The translations under genes were made by a program, and so were the position numbers. Shown piece after piece: positions 54,464 through 63,530 of a DNA stretch of 64,000 bases. How positions within the stretch are numbered: the stretch's first letter is position 1; each line of letters starts with the position of its first letter. The notes beneath the pieces are model-generated. The model saw nothing but the letters and a program-made list of their open reading frames with translations. It searched no databases and was not told the DNA's origin. This DNA comes from Nostoc calcicola FACHB-3891 (GTDB taxonomy: Bacteria > Cyanobacteriota > Cyanobacteriia > Cyanobacteriales > Nostocaceae): the NCBI RefSeq assembly GCF_014697355.1, contig NZ_JACJRQ010000007.1:186001-250000 (forward strand), written 5' to 3'.

Positions 54464-55930
54464 ATGAGCGATCGCTTCGATATAAATCATGTTTACGATA
54501 TTCTTGGATTGAAACCAGGTGCATCTGTTGAGGAAGTCAAGCAAGCTTACCGCCAGATGGCTAAGATTTGGCATCCAGATTGTTTTCTCGAACCGCAGCA
54601 AAAGCTAGAAGCAGAAGAAAAAATCAAAGAAATCAATCAAGCTTATGCAAGGTTAAAGTTTTATCAAACAAGTGAGATCGATCAATCTGCTTACACTTCC
54701 ACTAAAATTGATTCCACTCCATCTAATGCTGAAAGTTTCTATAGACTAGGCATGGAGAAAGCTCAAAAAGGAAAGTATAGTGAAGCAATTGAAGACTTTA
54801 CCCAAGCGATTCGTCTCAACCCCAATTACTTTGAAGCCTATAGATATCGAGGGCTTGCTTCCTCGAAACTAGGATATGAAAATAGAGCCAAGTCAGATTT
54901 TAAAAATGCTATAGAACTGGAACTCAAAAAAGCAGCACCGAAACCGACATCGCCACCGCCAAAGCCACCAACGCCGCCATCAACACCGCCACCACCACCG
55001 AAACCGACATCGCCACCTGCACCTGAATCACAGTGTCAACCTTCACCGTGGAAATGTCTACACACCCTGACTCATATAAATGGGGTTTTTACAACTGCAA
55101 TCAGTCCAGATGGGCAAACTCTGGCTAGTGGAAGTAGTGATGGTGCTATCAATCTTTGGCATCTCGACACAGGAGAATTACTACGTACTTTCACTGGACA
55201 TACAAAATGGGTAAGATGCCTAGCCTATAGCCAAGATAGCCAAACTCTGGTTAGTGGTAGTGATGACGGTAGTATGATGATTTGGGAACTGTCCACAGGT
55301 AAATTACTCAAGACCCTCAAAGTACATTCAACCCCAGTTTTTTCTGTAATTATTAGTCCAGATGGTGAGACTATTATCAGTGGCGGTACAGACACTACTA
55401 TAAAAGTTTCCCATATAGGCATGGGACAATTGCTGCACATCCTCAAAGGTCATTCTAGCTTGATTTACTCCCTTGCTATTTGCCCAAAGCAGCAGATTTT
55501 TGTCAGTGGCGGTGCGGATAATACTCTTAAGGTGTGGAATTTGCAGAGTAGAAAACTGCTGCAAACTCTCAACGGGCATTCAGGTTGGGTGATGTGTGTT
55601 GCCATTAGCCCTGATGCAAAAATTTTAGCTAGTGGTAGTTATGACCAGACTATCAAGCTATGGGACAGTAGTACAGGTAAGCTAATTAACACTCTTGCCG
55701 GACATCGTAGCTATGTTTGTGCGATCGCTTTTAGTCCCGATGGCAAGCATCTTGCTAGTGGTAGTGCAGATTGTACAGTCAAACTATGGGATATTAACAG
55801 CGGACAAAATATCTACACTTTAGATAACCATTCAGATTGGGTTAACTCTGTTGCTTTCAGTCCAGATGGCAAAACCCTAGTTAGTGGTAGCCGAGACATG
55901 ACAATCAAAATTTCACGCTGTAATTTCTAA
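54464..55930 (+). CDS. J domain - TPR - WD40 fusion protein
   Basis: This 488-residue protein has a J domain at 4-65 ([23 protein letters not shown] in KIWHPDCF) and TPRs at about 85-155 ([21 protein letters not shown]). A linker at about 157-190 consists almost only of Pro with Lys, Thr and Ser. A seven-blade WD40 propeller covers about 195-488 (repeats such as [40 protein letters not shown]). The front half is paralogous to the preceding gene. It may bring Hsp70 to WD40-bound clients; the clients are unknown. ATG 54464 overlaps a HIP1-like GCGATCGC. Confidence 0.88.
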   Translation: MSDRFDINHVYDILGLKPGASVEEVKQAYRQMAKIWHPDCFLEPQQKLEAEEKIKEINQAYARLKFYQTSEIDQSAYTSTKIDSTPSNAESFYRLGMEKAQKGKYSEAIEDFTQAIRLNPNYFEAYRYRGLASSKLGYENRAKSDFKNAIELELKKAAPKPTSPPPKPPTPPSTPPPPPKPTSPPAPESQCQPSPWKCLHTLTHINGVFTTAISPDGQTLASGSSDGAINLWHLDTGELLRTFTGHTKWVRCLAYSQDSQTLVSGSDDGSMMIWELSTGKLLKTLKVHSTPVFSVIISPDGETIISGGTDTTIKVSHIGMGQLLHILKGHSSLIYSLAICPKQQIFVSGGADNTLKVWNLQSRKLLQTLNGHSGWVMCVAISPDAKILASGSYDQTIKLWDSSTGKLINTLAGHRSYVCAIAFSPDGKHLASGSADCTVKLWDINSGQNIYTLDNHSDWVNSVAFSPDGKTLVSGSRDMTIKISRCNF

Positions 55931-56222
55931 CGACGAATTAAAAATTTAGATGATGTAAATTACTAAATTTTTGATCCAAATATCAGCTGACAGCATAATA
56001 ACATCCATCTGTAGAATACTCTTTCTTTTGATTAAGTATTAACTCCCTGGAGATAGAGCCACTTGTGTAAACACTGAGGTTATTCTGATAATTACCAACG
56101 ATTGGGTAGCAAATGAAACTCAATTTTTATCAGCAACATACGTTTTTCATATCATCAAAACCTCTTGTTTTTACAAAACTTTAGTTTCTAAATATCGTAT
56201 CTGAGGAGTTAAATCAACAGCT

Positions 56223-56978
56223 ATGTCTATGCCCAATGAACGCGAAATTAAAAACAGTGAAGTTAGGCAAGAATCTTACACTGATATTAATGGTAATACT
56301 CACACCAACCTAACACGAACTACTGAAACACTTAACAACAGTACTAATCCCAACTCTTACCAAAACGGTTACGTGCAAGGTCGAAATTCTGAGTTTAGAT
56401 ACCAACAAGCAAATTTAGCCGAACGTGATGAGAAAAACACTAGTAATGGTTTGCTGTTGGGTATTATCATTACATCCTTAGCTGGCCTGATTATCGGTGG
56501 GGTTTGGTACTTCAACCAGCGCAGTAACACAGCTGTTGACAGTACTGTGCCTGTCTTGGTTCCTTTACCGAGTGATAGCAGTCCTACCCCTACGGCTTCT
56601 CCTCAACCACAAACGACAATCATTGAAAGAACCAGAGAAGTACCTGTTCCTGTTCCTGTTCCCCAACAACAGGTTACACCCCCATCTGCACCTTCCCAAC
56701 CGAATATTAATATTACCGTTCCACCCCAGCAACCTCCGGTAGAAAAAGCGCCTTCTGCAACCCAGCCAACTTCCAATGGGACAAAAGGCCAAGCCACTAG
56801 TCCAAGTACTAATACTCCGACTTCCCAGAACGATAGTTCTACTAGTACCGTCACTCCAGGAACTCAAAGTAATACCTCTAAAACCCCTCCATCTCAAGGA
56901 ATAGATAAGTCAAACACTACATCTAATACCGATTCTCCTAACACAGGAGATAGTACTACAGGCGGTTCTGCTCAATAG
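56223..56978 (+). CDS. Membrane protein with Pro/Thr/Ser-rich exported tail
   Basis: This 251-residue protein has a polar N-terminal cytoplasmic part (about 1-75), one membrane helix (GLLLGIIITSLAGLIIGGVW, about 76-95), then a long low-complexity region. That region holds a VPVPVPQQQ stretch and, from about 150, Pro-, Thr-, Ser-, Asn- and Gln-rich sequence that is probably disordered and extracytoplasmic. No catalytic domain is seen. Cyanobacteria have several such single-pass proteins of unknown function. The ATG at 56223 is preceded by GAGGAG at about 56203. Confidence 0.75.
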   Translation: MSMPNEREIKNSEVRQESYTDINGNTHTNLTRTTETLNNSTNPNSYQNGYVQGRNSEFRYQQANLAERDEKNTSNGLLLGIIITSLAGLIIGGVWYFNQRSNTAVDSTVPVLVPLPSDSSPTPTASPQPQTTIIERTREVPVPVPVPQQQVTPPSAPSQPNINITVPPQQPPVEKAPSATQPTSNGTKGQATSPSTNTPTSQNDSSTSTVTPGTQSNTSKTPPSQGIDKSNTTSNTDSPNTGDSTTGGSAQ

Positions 56979-57135
56979 CGCTTCTGATTTTTCAGCCCAC
57001 TTGCAATGTCGGCGTTCGCGCCAACATAGGACAAGTGGGCTAATTTTAAGGAATATTTCCGAATTATTGCGATAAATTAATGGTATTCAAGTTTGGTAAA
57101 CTAATATAGTAACTAAACAAACATAGTGCTAGATT

Positions 57136-57210
57136 AAGAGCAAGGTACAAACAGGTTAAAAGTTAAGTAAAAACTTTTAAGTTAGAGCCTGTACCTCCTG
57201 CTCTAATTTT
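57136..57210 (+). ncRNA. Candidate structured RNA
   Basis: AGAGCA-AGGTACA (57137-57149) pairs with TGTACCT-CC-TGCTCT (57190-57204). Inside is a second perfect hairpin TTAAAAGTT/AACTTTTAA (57156-57180). TTTT follows at 57207-57210. The layout suggests a small terminated RNA or a leader. It is not a known family to me, and transcription is not shown. Confidence 0.35.
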
Positions 57211-57414
57211 ATGGCGATCGTTCTTAGGTTGTGGCATCCGTTAAATGTGTTTTAGCCTTGTGTTCATCAAGTTATTTTGGAGGTTTTAGAACGCACAGCC
57301 AGAAAATGCCTGCCTAGTTGGAATATATAGAAGGATGTGCAATTCTTTGTAAAGCGATCGTGCATACTGTCCACCTTAGTTGAATTAGTTAGTTCTGAAT
57401 TATCCAATCTTCAA

Positions 57415-57470
57415 GAAACCGCCCCAAGCTGCTGATATTTATCCATCGTAGCTTCCGGCGGTTTCTGTTT
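57415..57470 (+). terminator. Probable intrinsic terminator in gene-free stretch 56979-57649
   Basis: GAAACCGCC (57415-57423) pairs with GGCGGTTTC (57457-57465), with an inner AAGCT/AGCTT pair, then TGTTTT. It could end the transcript of the 56223 gene or of the candidate RNA before it. Confidence 0.55.
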
Positions 57471-57474
57471 TGGG

Positions 57475-57556
57475 GTCAGAATTCAGGAGTCAGAATTCAG
57501 GAGTCAGAATTCAGGAGTCAGAATTCAGGAGTCAGGAGTCAGGAGTCAGAATTCAG
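57475..57556. repeat. STRR-like array of AGTCAGAATTCAGG units
   Basis: Heptamers GAGTCAG and AATTCAG alternate about eleven times. The complementary form (TCTGAATTCTGAATTC) recurs at 57624-57648, beside the phosphoesterase stop. Confidence 0.85.
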
Positions 57557-57649
57557 AATAATTAAACGAGCATGAAAATATTTTATGAATGAGTATACCA
57601 AGTATACTAAACTGCCGATAAATTCTGAATTCTGAATTCTGAATTCTCT

Positions 57650-58483
57650 TTAATGACTAATTAACGTAATAACCGTCACTTCCGGCGGACAAAATAGGCG
57701 TCCTGGTTTATAAGTTCCTAAACCACGATTGACATATAATTGATTTTCTTCCACATTGTGAAATCCTTGCGCCCATTCCCAATATCGCACGACTTTCGAG
57801 CAGTCTCCTAGTAAAAGTGTTACCCAACGCCGCAGTTTTTTGGGAATTTTTTTGAGCAGCTTTTTATAATAAAATACAACGGGACCAATGCCCGGAATTA
57901 CGATGTGACCACCGTGAGTATGACCAGATAATTGCAAATCTACGCGCCATTGTTGCAATATCTTGGCTGTATCTGGGTTATGGGATAAAACGATACGGGG
58001 TGTAACAGAATTTAATTGATTCATAACTGGTGCGGGATGAAATTCCTGCGACCAATAATCAGCTAGTCCTACTAGTGGTAATTCCTTTCCTAGTGGATAG
58101 GCGATTTCATTCCAAAGCACATGCACCCCAATGCTAGTTAACGCCTTTGTAACTTCTGCTTGGGAGTGGCTGTAATAGATATCGTGATTACCCAGGACGG
58201 CGTAAATACCACAGCGACTTTGCAAATGTTTTAATCGCAGCACCAATTGATTAATCGGGGTTGGGTCATCAGTTACGTAGTCACCAGTTAATAGAATTAA
58301 ATCTGGTTCAGCTTCGTTAGTAAGTGCGATCGCTTTTGCTAACATATCTTCCGATAGCCGCAAACCATCGTAGTGAAAATCTGACAACTGCACCAGCTTT
58401 GTACCTTGTAAAGATATTGGAAGTTCCGCAATCTTAACCGTTACTTTATCTACTCTTAAATGTCCTGTAAACAACCAATGCAT
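57650..58483 (-). CDS. Metallophosphoesterase (YaeI-like), copy 1
   Basis: This 277-residue calcineurin-fold enzyme has the metal-binding motifs LSDFHYDGLRLS, LLTGDYVTDD, AVLGNHDIYY, LSHNPDT and LSGHTHGGHI. Such enzymes cleave phosphoesters, in some relatives of lipid intermediates such as UDP-diacylglucosamine. The frame extends to 58504, but the start MHWLFTGHLRVDK (58483) matches the start of the paralogue next door. It is about three-quarters identical to the gene at 58702-59532. It begins with MHWL and a short hydrophobic stretch but has no clear signal peptide. The substrate is unknown. Confidence 0.9.
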   Translation of the reverse strand: MHWLFTGHLRVDKVTVKIAELPISLQGTKLVQLSDFHYDGLRLSEDMLAKAIALTNEAEPDLILLTGDYVTDDPTPINQLVLRLKHLQSRCGIYAVLGNHDIYYSHSQAEVTKALTSIGVHVLWNEIAYPLGKELPLVGLADYWSQEFHPAPVMNQLNSVTPRIVLSHNPDTAKILQQWRVDLQLSGHTHGGHIVIPGIGPVVFYYKKLLKKIPKKLRRWVTLLLGDCSKVVRYWEWAQGFHNVEENQLYVNRGLGTYKPGRLFCPPEVTVITLISH

Positions 58484-58701
58484 AAGGCAACCGATACTCC
58501 TCATACCAGCGCTTACAGCTTACCAAAAATCAAAATGCAACTTGATAAATTGCAACAATTTCTGTCATCTACCAGAAATATAATTAACGAATTGCTTGAA
58601 ATTATGAGACTAAACTAAGCTAGTCTTGCTTGAATTTCCAAGCAATTTTTAACCAGAATACTTGCTGCAATTGAGTTGTTGCATGTTGAATTTGGAATTA
58701 C

Positions 58702-59532
58702 TCACTCACCTTGTAGCGTGATTATAGTAACTTCTGGGCGGCAAAATAAGCGTCCAGGGAGGTAAGTTCCCAAGCCACGATTGACGTATAGCTGATTTTT
58801 TCCTACGCGATGGAAACCCTGCGCCCATTCCCAATGGCTGACTACAGAAATATTTTCTTCTAAAAATCGCGCTCGACGCCGGACTTTCAGGGGTATTTTT
58901 TTGGCAATCTTGCTGTAAGCTAACGCCGCTGGGCCAATTCCGGGAATGATGATTTGACCGCCGTGAGTATGACCAGATAATTGTAAATCAACTCGCCATG
59001 CTTGTAATATCTCCGCAGTATCCGGGTTATGAGATAAAACAACGCAGGGCGTGTCCGGGTTTAGCTGGTTCATAACTAACGCCGGATTGAATTCTCGTGA
59101 CCAACTGTCGGCCAGTCCAACGAGTGGTAATTCTTTTCCTAGTGGATAGGCAATTTCGTTCCAAAGGACGTGAATTCCAATGCTAGTTAACGCCTCTGTA
59201 ACTTCTGTTTTTGCGTGTTTGTAATGTATGTCGTGGTTGCCAAGAATAGCATAGATCCCACAGCGACTTTGCAAATGTTTGAGTCGAAGTATTAATTGGT
59301 GAATTGGTTGGGGATCGTCAGTTACGTAATCGCCTGTCAATAAAACTAAATCTGGTTCAGCTTGGTTGCTAAGTGCGATCGCTTTCTCTAGCATACCTTC
59401 CGACAGCCGCAAACCATCATAGTGAAAATCTGACAACTGCACCAACTTCTTACCTTGTAACGGTGCAGGCAACCCTGCAATCTTAACCGTCAATTTCTCT
59501 GTACTCAACGGCCCAGATAACAACCAATGCAT
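58702..59532 (-). CDS. Metallophosphoesterase (YaeI-like), copy 2
   Basis: This 276-residue tandem paralogue of the preceding gene conserves the same metal motifs (LSDFHYDGLRLSEG, LLTGDYVTDD, AILGNHDIHY, LSHNPDT, LSGHTHGGQI) and the C-terminal YVNRGLGTY-PGRLFC-PEVT(V/I)ITL. The duplicates differ most in the region around residues 215-240 (AYSKIAKKIPLKVRRRARFL here). The 197-base spacer suggests separate promoters. ATG 59532 is the natural start. Confidence 0.9.
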   Translation of the reverse strand: MHWLLSGPLSTEKLTVKIAGLPAPLQGKKLVQLSDFHYDGLRLSEGMLEKAIALSNQAEPDLVLLTGDYVTDDPQPIHQLILRLKHLQSRCGIYAILGNHDIHYKHAKTEVTEALTSIGIHVLWNEIAYPLGKELPLVGLADSWSREFNPALVMNQLNPDTPCVVLSHNPDTAEILQAWRVDLQLSGHTHGGQIIIPGIGPAALAYSKIAKKIPLKVRRRARFLEENISVVSHWEWAQGFHRVGKNQLYVNRGLGTYLPGRLFCRPEVTIITLQGE

Positions 59533-59772
59533 AAGACGTTCAATAAACCATAATCATAGAGCTTATAGCTTAGCTAAACATTGTCGAATTGTATGTAGGA
59601 ACCAATGCAACTTGTTGAAAATTTTATGAAACTTGCAAATCTTAGTGTATTTCTACTTATTTATCGTAACATCAAGGGTTTAAGACCCCAACCAAAACAC
59701 CTAGTATCGGTTGAGCTAGGGTTTAAATCCCCAACTCCAACTGTTTTTAATTTTGAATGCGTGAAACAGAAT

Positions 59773-59817
59773 TAAAAAATAGCGCCACCTTCTCATGAAG
59801 ATGACGCTATTTTTTTT
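59773..59817. terminator. Bidirectional terminator in gene-free stretch 59533-59889
   Basis: AAAAAATAGCG/CGCTATTTTTTTT arms enclose CACCTTC-TCAT-GAAGATG. The A and T runs on either side make it usable on both strands; it serves the GlsB-like gene on the minus strand. The rest of 59533-59889 shows no gene, only a GGTTTAAATCCCC-like repeat near 59680-59740. Confidence 0.75.
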
Positions 59818-59889
59818 GATTTAATTCACAGATAAAATAATTAAATGAATTTGCTAAATTTTGTGCGTTGGTTGACCGCAGTTTTGTTA

Positions 59890-60162
59890 CTATACAGTAC
59901 TGCGACGGTTTAATAAGTTCCACAAGAAAACCGCTACGATTGCACCCAAAACTGCTACTGCAATGCCTGGAATACTCAGAGTAGGAGCCGCTAGAGTTAA
60001 CGTTCCTGTACTGAAGAATACACCCAAACTACCGCCAACAAAAGCACCGATAATTCCTAACAAAATTGTTCCAAGAATTCCGCCACCTTGATGACCAGGG
60101 TAGATAGCTTTAGCGATGGCACCAGCAATTAGACCTAAAACAATCCAAGCAAGAATATTCAT
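59890..60162 (-). CDS. GlsB/YeaQ/YmgE-family small membrane protein
   Basis: This 90-residue protein has three hydrophobic, glycine-rich helices: WIVLGLIAGAIAKAIYPG, GILGTILLGIIGAFVGGSLG, and IAVAVLGAIVAVFLWNL. This is the transglycosylase-associated (YeaQ/YmgE) stress-protein pattern, at the usual length. These proteins are induced under stress in many bacteria, but their mechanism is unknown. The ATG at 60162 begins MNILAWIVLG. It is monocistronic with the terminator at 59773-59817 behind it. Confidence 0.9.
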   Translation of the reverse strand: MNILAWIVLGLIAGAIAKAIYPGHQGGGILGTILLGIIGAFVGGSLGVFFSTGTLTLAAPTLSIPGIAVAVLGAIVAVFLWNLLNRRSTV

Positions 60163-60324
60163 GGTTATTAATTTGGTAAACGTTTTTTACTTACAAACTA
60201 ATATTAGCAATCTTAATCTGGGGACTCCATCCATCATCAGAATCAATTATTAATATCCATCAGGAATAGTTGAATTAGTACTAAGTTATTGTATATATCC
60301 TCCTGTTGAGGTAGATAATCGAGC

Positions 60325-60360
60325 AAAAAAAAGCTCCTAGTAGGTCTTTAACTAGAAGCT
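60325..60360 (-). terminator. Intrinsic terminator on the minus strand
   Basis: On the minus strand AGCTTCTAG, a short loop region, CTAGGAGCT and TTTTTTT follow in order. It lies about 120 bases behind the small membrane protein gene 60479-60736. No gene is seen in 60163-60478. Confidence 0.7.
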
Positions 60361-60478
60361 ATCAAACTATTGCTTGGTAATTGCAGTATATGCATTTTCA
60401 ATTAGCTATCTCCTCTACTAGAAGTGTCATTTGTGATTAGTCATTCGTAACTGATTAATCACAAACCGTCACGATTCC

Positions 60479-60736
60479 TCACTTAGTACTGCTAATCTTC
60501 CATTCATCTCGATGCACTAGAACTGGTAGCAGCTTGCTCAAATACCGATGGATTATCAGGTAAATCAAACCGATCAAAGTCAACAGCATCACACCTAAAA
60601 TCGTCCCATATGCGTGAATATGCCACCAAAATACCTTAAGTTTTGTTGTCAATAGTCGTACAAACCTTGACAAAACGGCTATATTGGCGCTCTTGGAATC
60701 CTGAAACAATACTGCTGTGTTTTGTTGTGCAATTGT
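60479..60736 (-). CDS. Small single-helix membrane protein
   Basis: This 85-residue protein has a soluble N-terminal half (AQQNTAVLFQDSKSANIAVL) and one strong membrane helix at about residues 46-65 (YGTILGVMLLTLIGLIYLII), followed by a basic segment HRYLSKLLPVLVHRDEWK. It belongs to no recognised family. The ATG at 60736 is well supported by AAAGGAG 8 bases upstream; an ATG-like start at 60766 would lie before that site. The 363 bases up to the KDPG aldolase hold only GGGTAAAGG-type repeats (60920-60990). Confidence 0.7.
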   Translation of the reverse strand, partial: TIAQQNTAVLFQDSKSANIAVLSRFVRLLTTKLKVFWWHIHAYGTILGVMLLTLIGLIYLIIHRYLSKLLPVLVHRDEWKISSTK

Positions 60737-61099
60737 CATTTGAATTACTCCTTTAATCCCAACCACTGAGACATTTTAATTTAAACTACGGTAAATCGAT
60801 AGAATTATCGTTATTTATATGTAATATCTCATAACTTGATTCAAGAAGCAAGTATGGGCGTTGGGGATTCGATACGGTTCGGTTAAGCATTTTTAACTTG
60901 TAATCTGGTTTTGGGAAAAGGTTAAAGGGTAAGGGTTAAAGGTTTTTCTTCTACTTTTTCCCCGTAGCCTTTCCCCCTTAACCGAAAGGTATTGGTTGGA
61001 GATTGGGTATTAGTATTGAAAATTAGGTATTAGGAAACTAGTTTGCACAGCCGAATCCTAGCTTCCAATGCCCCATGCCCTATGCCCCATTCCCAATCA

Positions 61100-61732
61100 A
61101 TGCCTAATCAAATTTGGTTATCACAGTTGCAAAAACATCGAGCGATCGCAGTTATCCGCGCTCCTAAAATGGAATGGGGGCGGGAAATGGCGATGGCTGT
61201 GGCATCTGGGGGAATGCAGCTAATTGAAATCACATGGAATAGCGATCGCGCCGGGGAATTAATCAGTCAACTACGTTGGGAATTACCAGGCTGTATTATT
61301 GGCACTGGTACGCTGTTCAATGTGCAGCAGCTAGAAGAAGCGATCGCTTCTGGGGCACAATTCCTGTTTACACCCCATGTTGACTTGGCAATGATTCAAG
61401 CAGCACAAGAAAAACATGTGCCCATTATCCCAGGAGGGCTGACTCCTACAGAAATTGTTACCGCCTGGAGTCAGGGTGCTAGTTGTGTAAAAGTGTTTCC
61501 CGTGCAAGCGCTGGGAGGCACTGATTATATTAAAAGTTTGCAAGGCCCCTTGGGTGAGATTCCCTTAATTCCCACTGGCGGCGTGACTGTGGAAAATGCT
61601 AAAGAATTTTTACAAGCAGGAGCGATCGCCGTAGGTTTAAGCGGTGAATTATTTCCCAAAAAGCTTGTCAGTGAGGGGAATTGGGAGGCGATCGCAACCA
61701 AGGCTAGAAAGCTGATGCAACAGTTAGGTTAA
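61100..61732 (+). CDS. eda: KDPG/KHG aldolase
   Basis: This 210-residue class I aldolase has a TIM barrel with the early AIAVIRAP strand, IEITWNSDRAGEL (catalytic Glu), GTGTLFNVQQLEEAIASGAQFLFTPHVD, the Schiff-base Lys in CVKVFPVQALGG, and PTGGVTVENAKEFLQAGAIAVG. It splits 2-dehydro-3-deoxy-6-phosphogluconate to pyruvate and glyceraldehyde 3-phosphate in the Entner-Doudoroff route, and often also 4-hydroxy-2-oxoglutarate. The frame opens at 61043 in a CCCCATGCCC-type repeat; ATG 61100 (MPNQIWLSQLQKH) is the natural start. Confidence 0.94.
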   Translation: MPNQIWLSQLQKHRAIAVIRAPKMEWGREMAMAVASGGMQLIEITWNSDRAGELISQLRWELPGCIIGTGTLFNVQQLEEAIASGAQFLFTPHVDLAMIQAAQEKHVPIIPGGLTPTEIVTAWSQGASCVKVFPVQALGGTDYIKSLQGPLGEIPLIPTGGVTVENAKEFLQAGAIAVGLSGELFPKKLVSEGNWEAIATKARKLMQQLG

Positions 61733-61830
61733 CTTAGAATCAAATCATCAAAAATTCATGTCTATTAAAGTAATAGATATGGAAATAAAAGTGAAAACTG
61801 ATAACTTTCCTAAGACCAGATAATTTTAGT

Positions 61831-62361
61831 GTGAGTGTATCTAGTATGAAAAGACTGATTTATCCTGACTGGGTGCGTAACTTAAAAATACTCCTCGCTG
61901 GCACAGCACTGTCCTTAAGTGTTTTTACTACTACTGGAACGAGTGAAGTTTGGGCAAATTCCAAAAGTCAAGTGATTGCACAAACAATCCAGACATTACA
62001 AAAATCGGATAAGCGCTGGATTCAAATTAATCTTTCAAAGCAACGATTAATAGCTTGGGAAGGTGACAAAGTAGTTTATGGAAGCTCTATTTCTTCTGGT
62101 AAAAAATCTACTCCTACCCTAGTTGGTACTTTTAAGATTCAATCCAAGTTCAAAACTACACGAATGCGGGGAGAAAACTACAATGTTCCTAACGTCCCTT
62201 ATGCAATGTTTTACCAAGGTAATTACGGCATTCACGGTGCTTACTGGCATAAGAAATTTGGCACTCCTGTGAGCCACGGCTGCGTAAATCTTGCACCTAA
62301 ACATGCTAAATGGCTATTCGAGTGGGCATCAGTAGGGACACCAGTAGTCATCCATAAATAG
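61831..62361 (+). CDS. L,D-transpeptidase (YkuD family), copy 1
   Basis: This protein of 171-176 residues has an N-terminal export signal (residues about 15-38, ILLAGTALSLSVFTTTGTS) and the YkuD domain from about 60 (WIQINLSKQRLIAWEGDKVV). The catalytic motif is [20 protein letters not shown] with Cys in SHGC. It cross-links peptidoglycan stem peptides or anchors proteins outside the membrane. GTG 61831 and ATG 61846 are both possible starts; the ATG (MKRLIYPDW) gives a cleaner signal. A homologue follows at 62829-63368. Confidence 0.92.
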   Translation: MSVSSMKRLIYPDWVRNLKILLAGTALSLSVFTTTGTSEVWANSKSQVIAQTIQTLQKSDKRWIQINLSKQRLIAWEGDKVVYGSSISSGKKSTPTLVGTFKIQSKFKTTRMRGENYNVPNVPYAMFYQGNYGIHGAYWHKKFGTPVSHGCVNLAPKHAKWLFEWASVGTPVVIHK

Positions 62362-62427
62362 TAAGTGAACCGAGCAAAAGCGAATTTAGAGAAAATTATA
62401 AATAACTGCAAATCAAGACAATTGAGA

Positions 62428-62457
62428 GATTCCCAGCAATATTTGATGCTGGGAATC
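62428..62457. terminator. Hairpin behind the first L,D-transpeptidase
   Basis: There is a perfect 11-bp stem GATTCCCAGCA/TGCTGGGAATC. Only a short TCTTC follows, so termination is likely but not certain. No supportable gene is seen in the remaining 62362-62828; ACAAATGACAAA units occur at 62767-62806. Confidence 0.55.
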
Positions 62458-62828
62458 TTCGGAGTCGGAATTATTCAACTTCAAGTAAAATATAGAGTAC
62501 GGCATGAATAGGAAATTTGCATTTTAGATTGGAAATTGTGGATTGAAAGCATGTTCCATAAATGTCCAAGTCCTATCTATGCCAATTTTTTATGAGACGA
62601 GTTGCCTAAAAATCAGCGGAAATCCTGAGAACTTGTATGTGCAATTACAAATGCAAATAATAATTTGGGGAAAGTTTGCATTTAGTGTTTAAATTACATA
62701 TTTTTTGTCATTAGTCATTAGTCATTAATCATTGCTTCTTAGTTAAAACTCATCATTGAACTAAGGACAAATGCCCAATGACAAATGACAAAGAACAAAT
62801 GACAAAGTAGTTTAGAAGGTGAGGCATA

Positions 62829-63368
62829 ATGCAATCCTGGATTCGCAGTGGTGGAATTCGTTCCTCAAAAACTTTTTGTACAGGTGTGGCGCTGATGGTG
62901 GCGACTTTATTTTCTTGGTCACCGCCGTTAGCAGGTACTCTTAACTCCACTACAGCCAAAGCCACGTCAGTCGATGAAAACAGCATCACTGTATCTAGTA
63001 TCAGCCAAACATCCCAACCTCGCTGGATTGAAATTGACTTGTCAGAGCAACGCTTACGTGGATGGGAAGGTAAAAAACTTGTTCATTCATATCGAATTTC
63101 TGGAGGGAAGCGATCGACCCCCACACCCATAGGTAGATTTCGGATTAATTCCAAGTATCGCACTCACCGGATGCGGGGCAGGGGCTACAATATTCCTGAT
63201 GTTCCTTACACAATGTATTTCTATGGAGGCTATGCCATCCACGGTGCTTACTGGCATAATCGTTTTGGGACTCCAGTCAGCCACGGTTGCGTGAATTTAC
63301 CTGTTAAACAAGCTCGCAATCTTTACAACTGGGCTTCAACGGGAACTTTAGTCGTGGTGCATAAGTAA
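62829..63368 (+). CDS. L,D-transpeptidase (YkuD family), copy 2
   Basis: This 179-residue homologue of the preceding transpeptidase has an export signal (about residues 12-36, [16 protein letters not shown] ... PPLAGT) and a YkuD domain ([39 protein letters not shown]) with the catalytic [20 protein letters not shown]. The two copies are most alike in this last 100-residue part. The ATG at 62829 lies behind GAAGGTGAGG. Having two paralogues suggests partly redundant wall remodelling. Confidence 0.93.
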   Translation: MQSWIRSGGIRSSKTFCTGVALMVATLFSWSPPLAGTLNSTTAKATSVDENSITVSSISQTSQPRWIEIDLSEQRLRGWEGKKLVHSYRISGGKRSTPTPIGRFRINSKYRTHRMRGRGYNIPDVPYTMYFYGGYAIHGAYWHNRFGTPVSHGCVNLPVKQARNLYNWASTGTLVVVHK

Positions 63369-63380
63369 TTAAACCATAGG

Positions 63381-63408
63381 GTAGGGGCGCACAGCTGTGC
63401 GCCCCTAC
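63381..63408. repeat. 28-bp perfect palindrome (dispersed repeat)
   Basis: Half-site GTAGGGGCGCACAG is followed by its exact complement, 12 bases behind the transpeptidase stop. It is the same family as 18089-18116, with paired base changes that keep the palindrome. Confidence 0.88.
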
Positions 63409-63530
63409 AAGGGATTGTGGTTCAAATAGATCTTGGGGTAAATATATTGCAGCTTCATAAAGAAACGGTATAAGCATCTGTCCATACATCTTGCTAAACT
63501 AAAAAAACATTTTCGAGGAATTCAGGAGCT

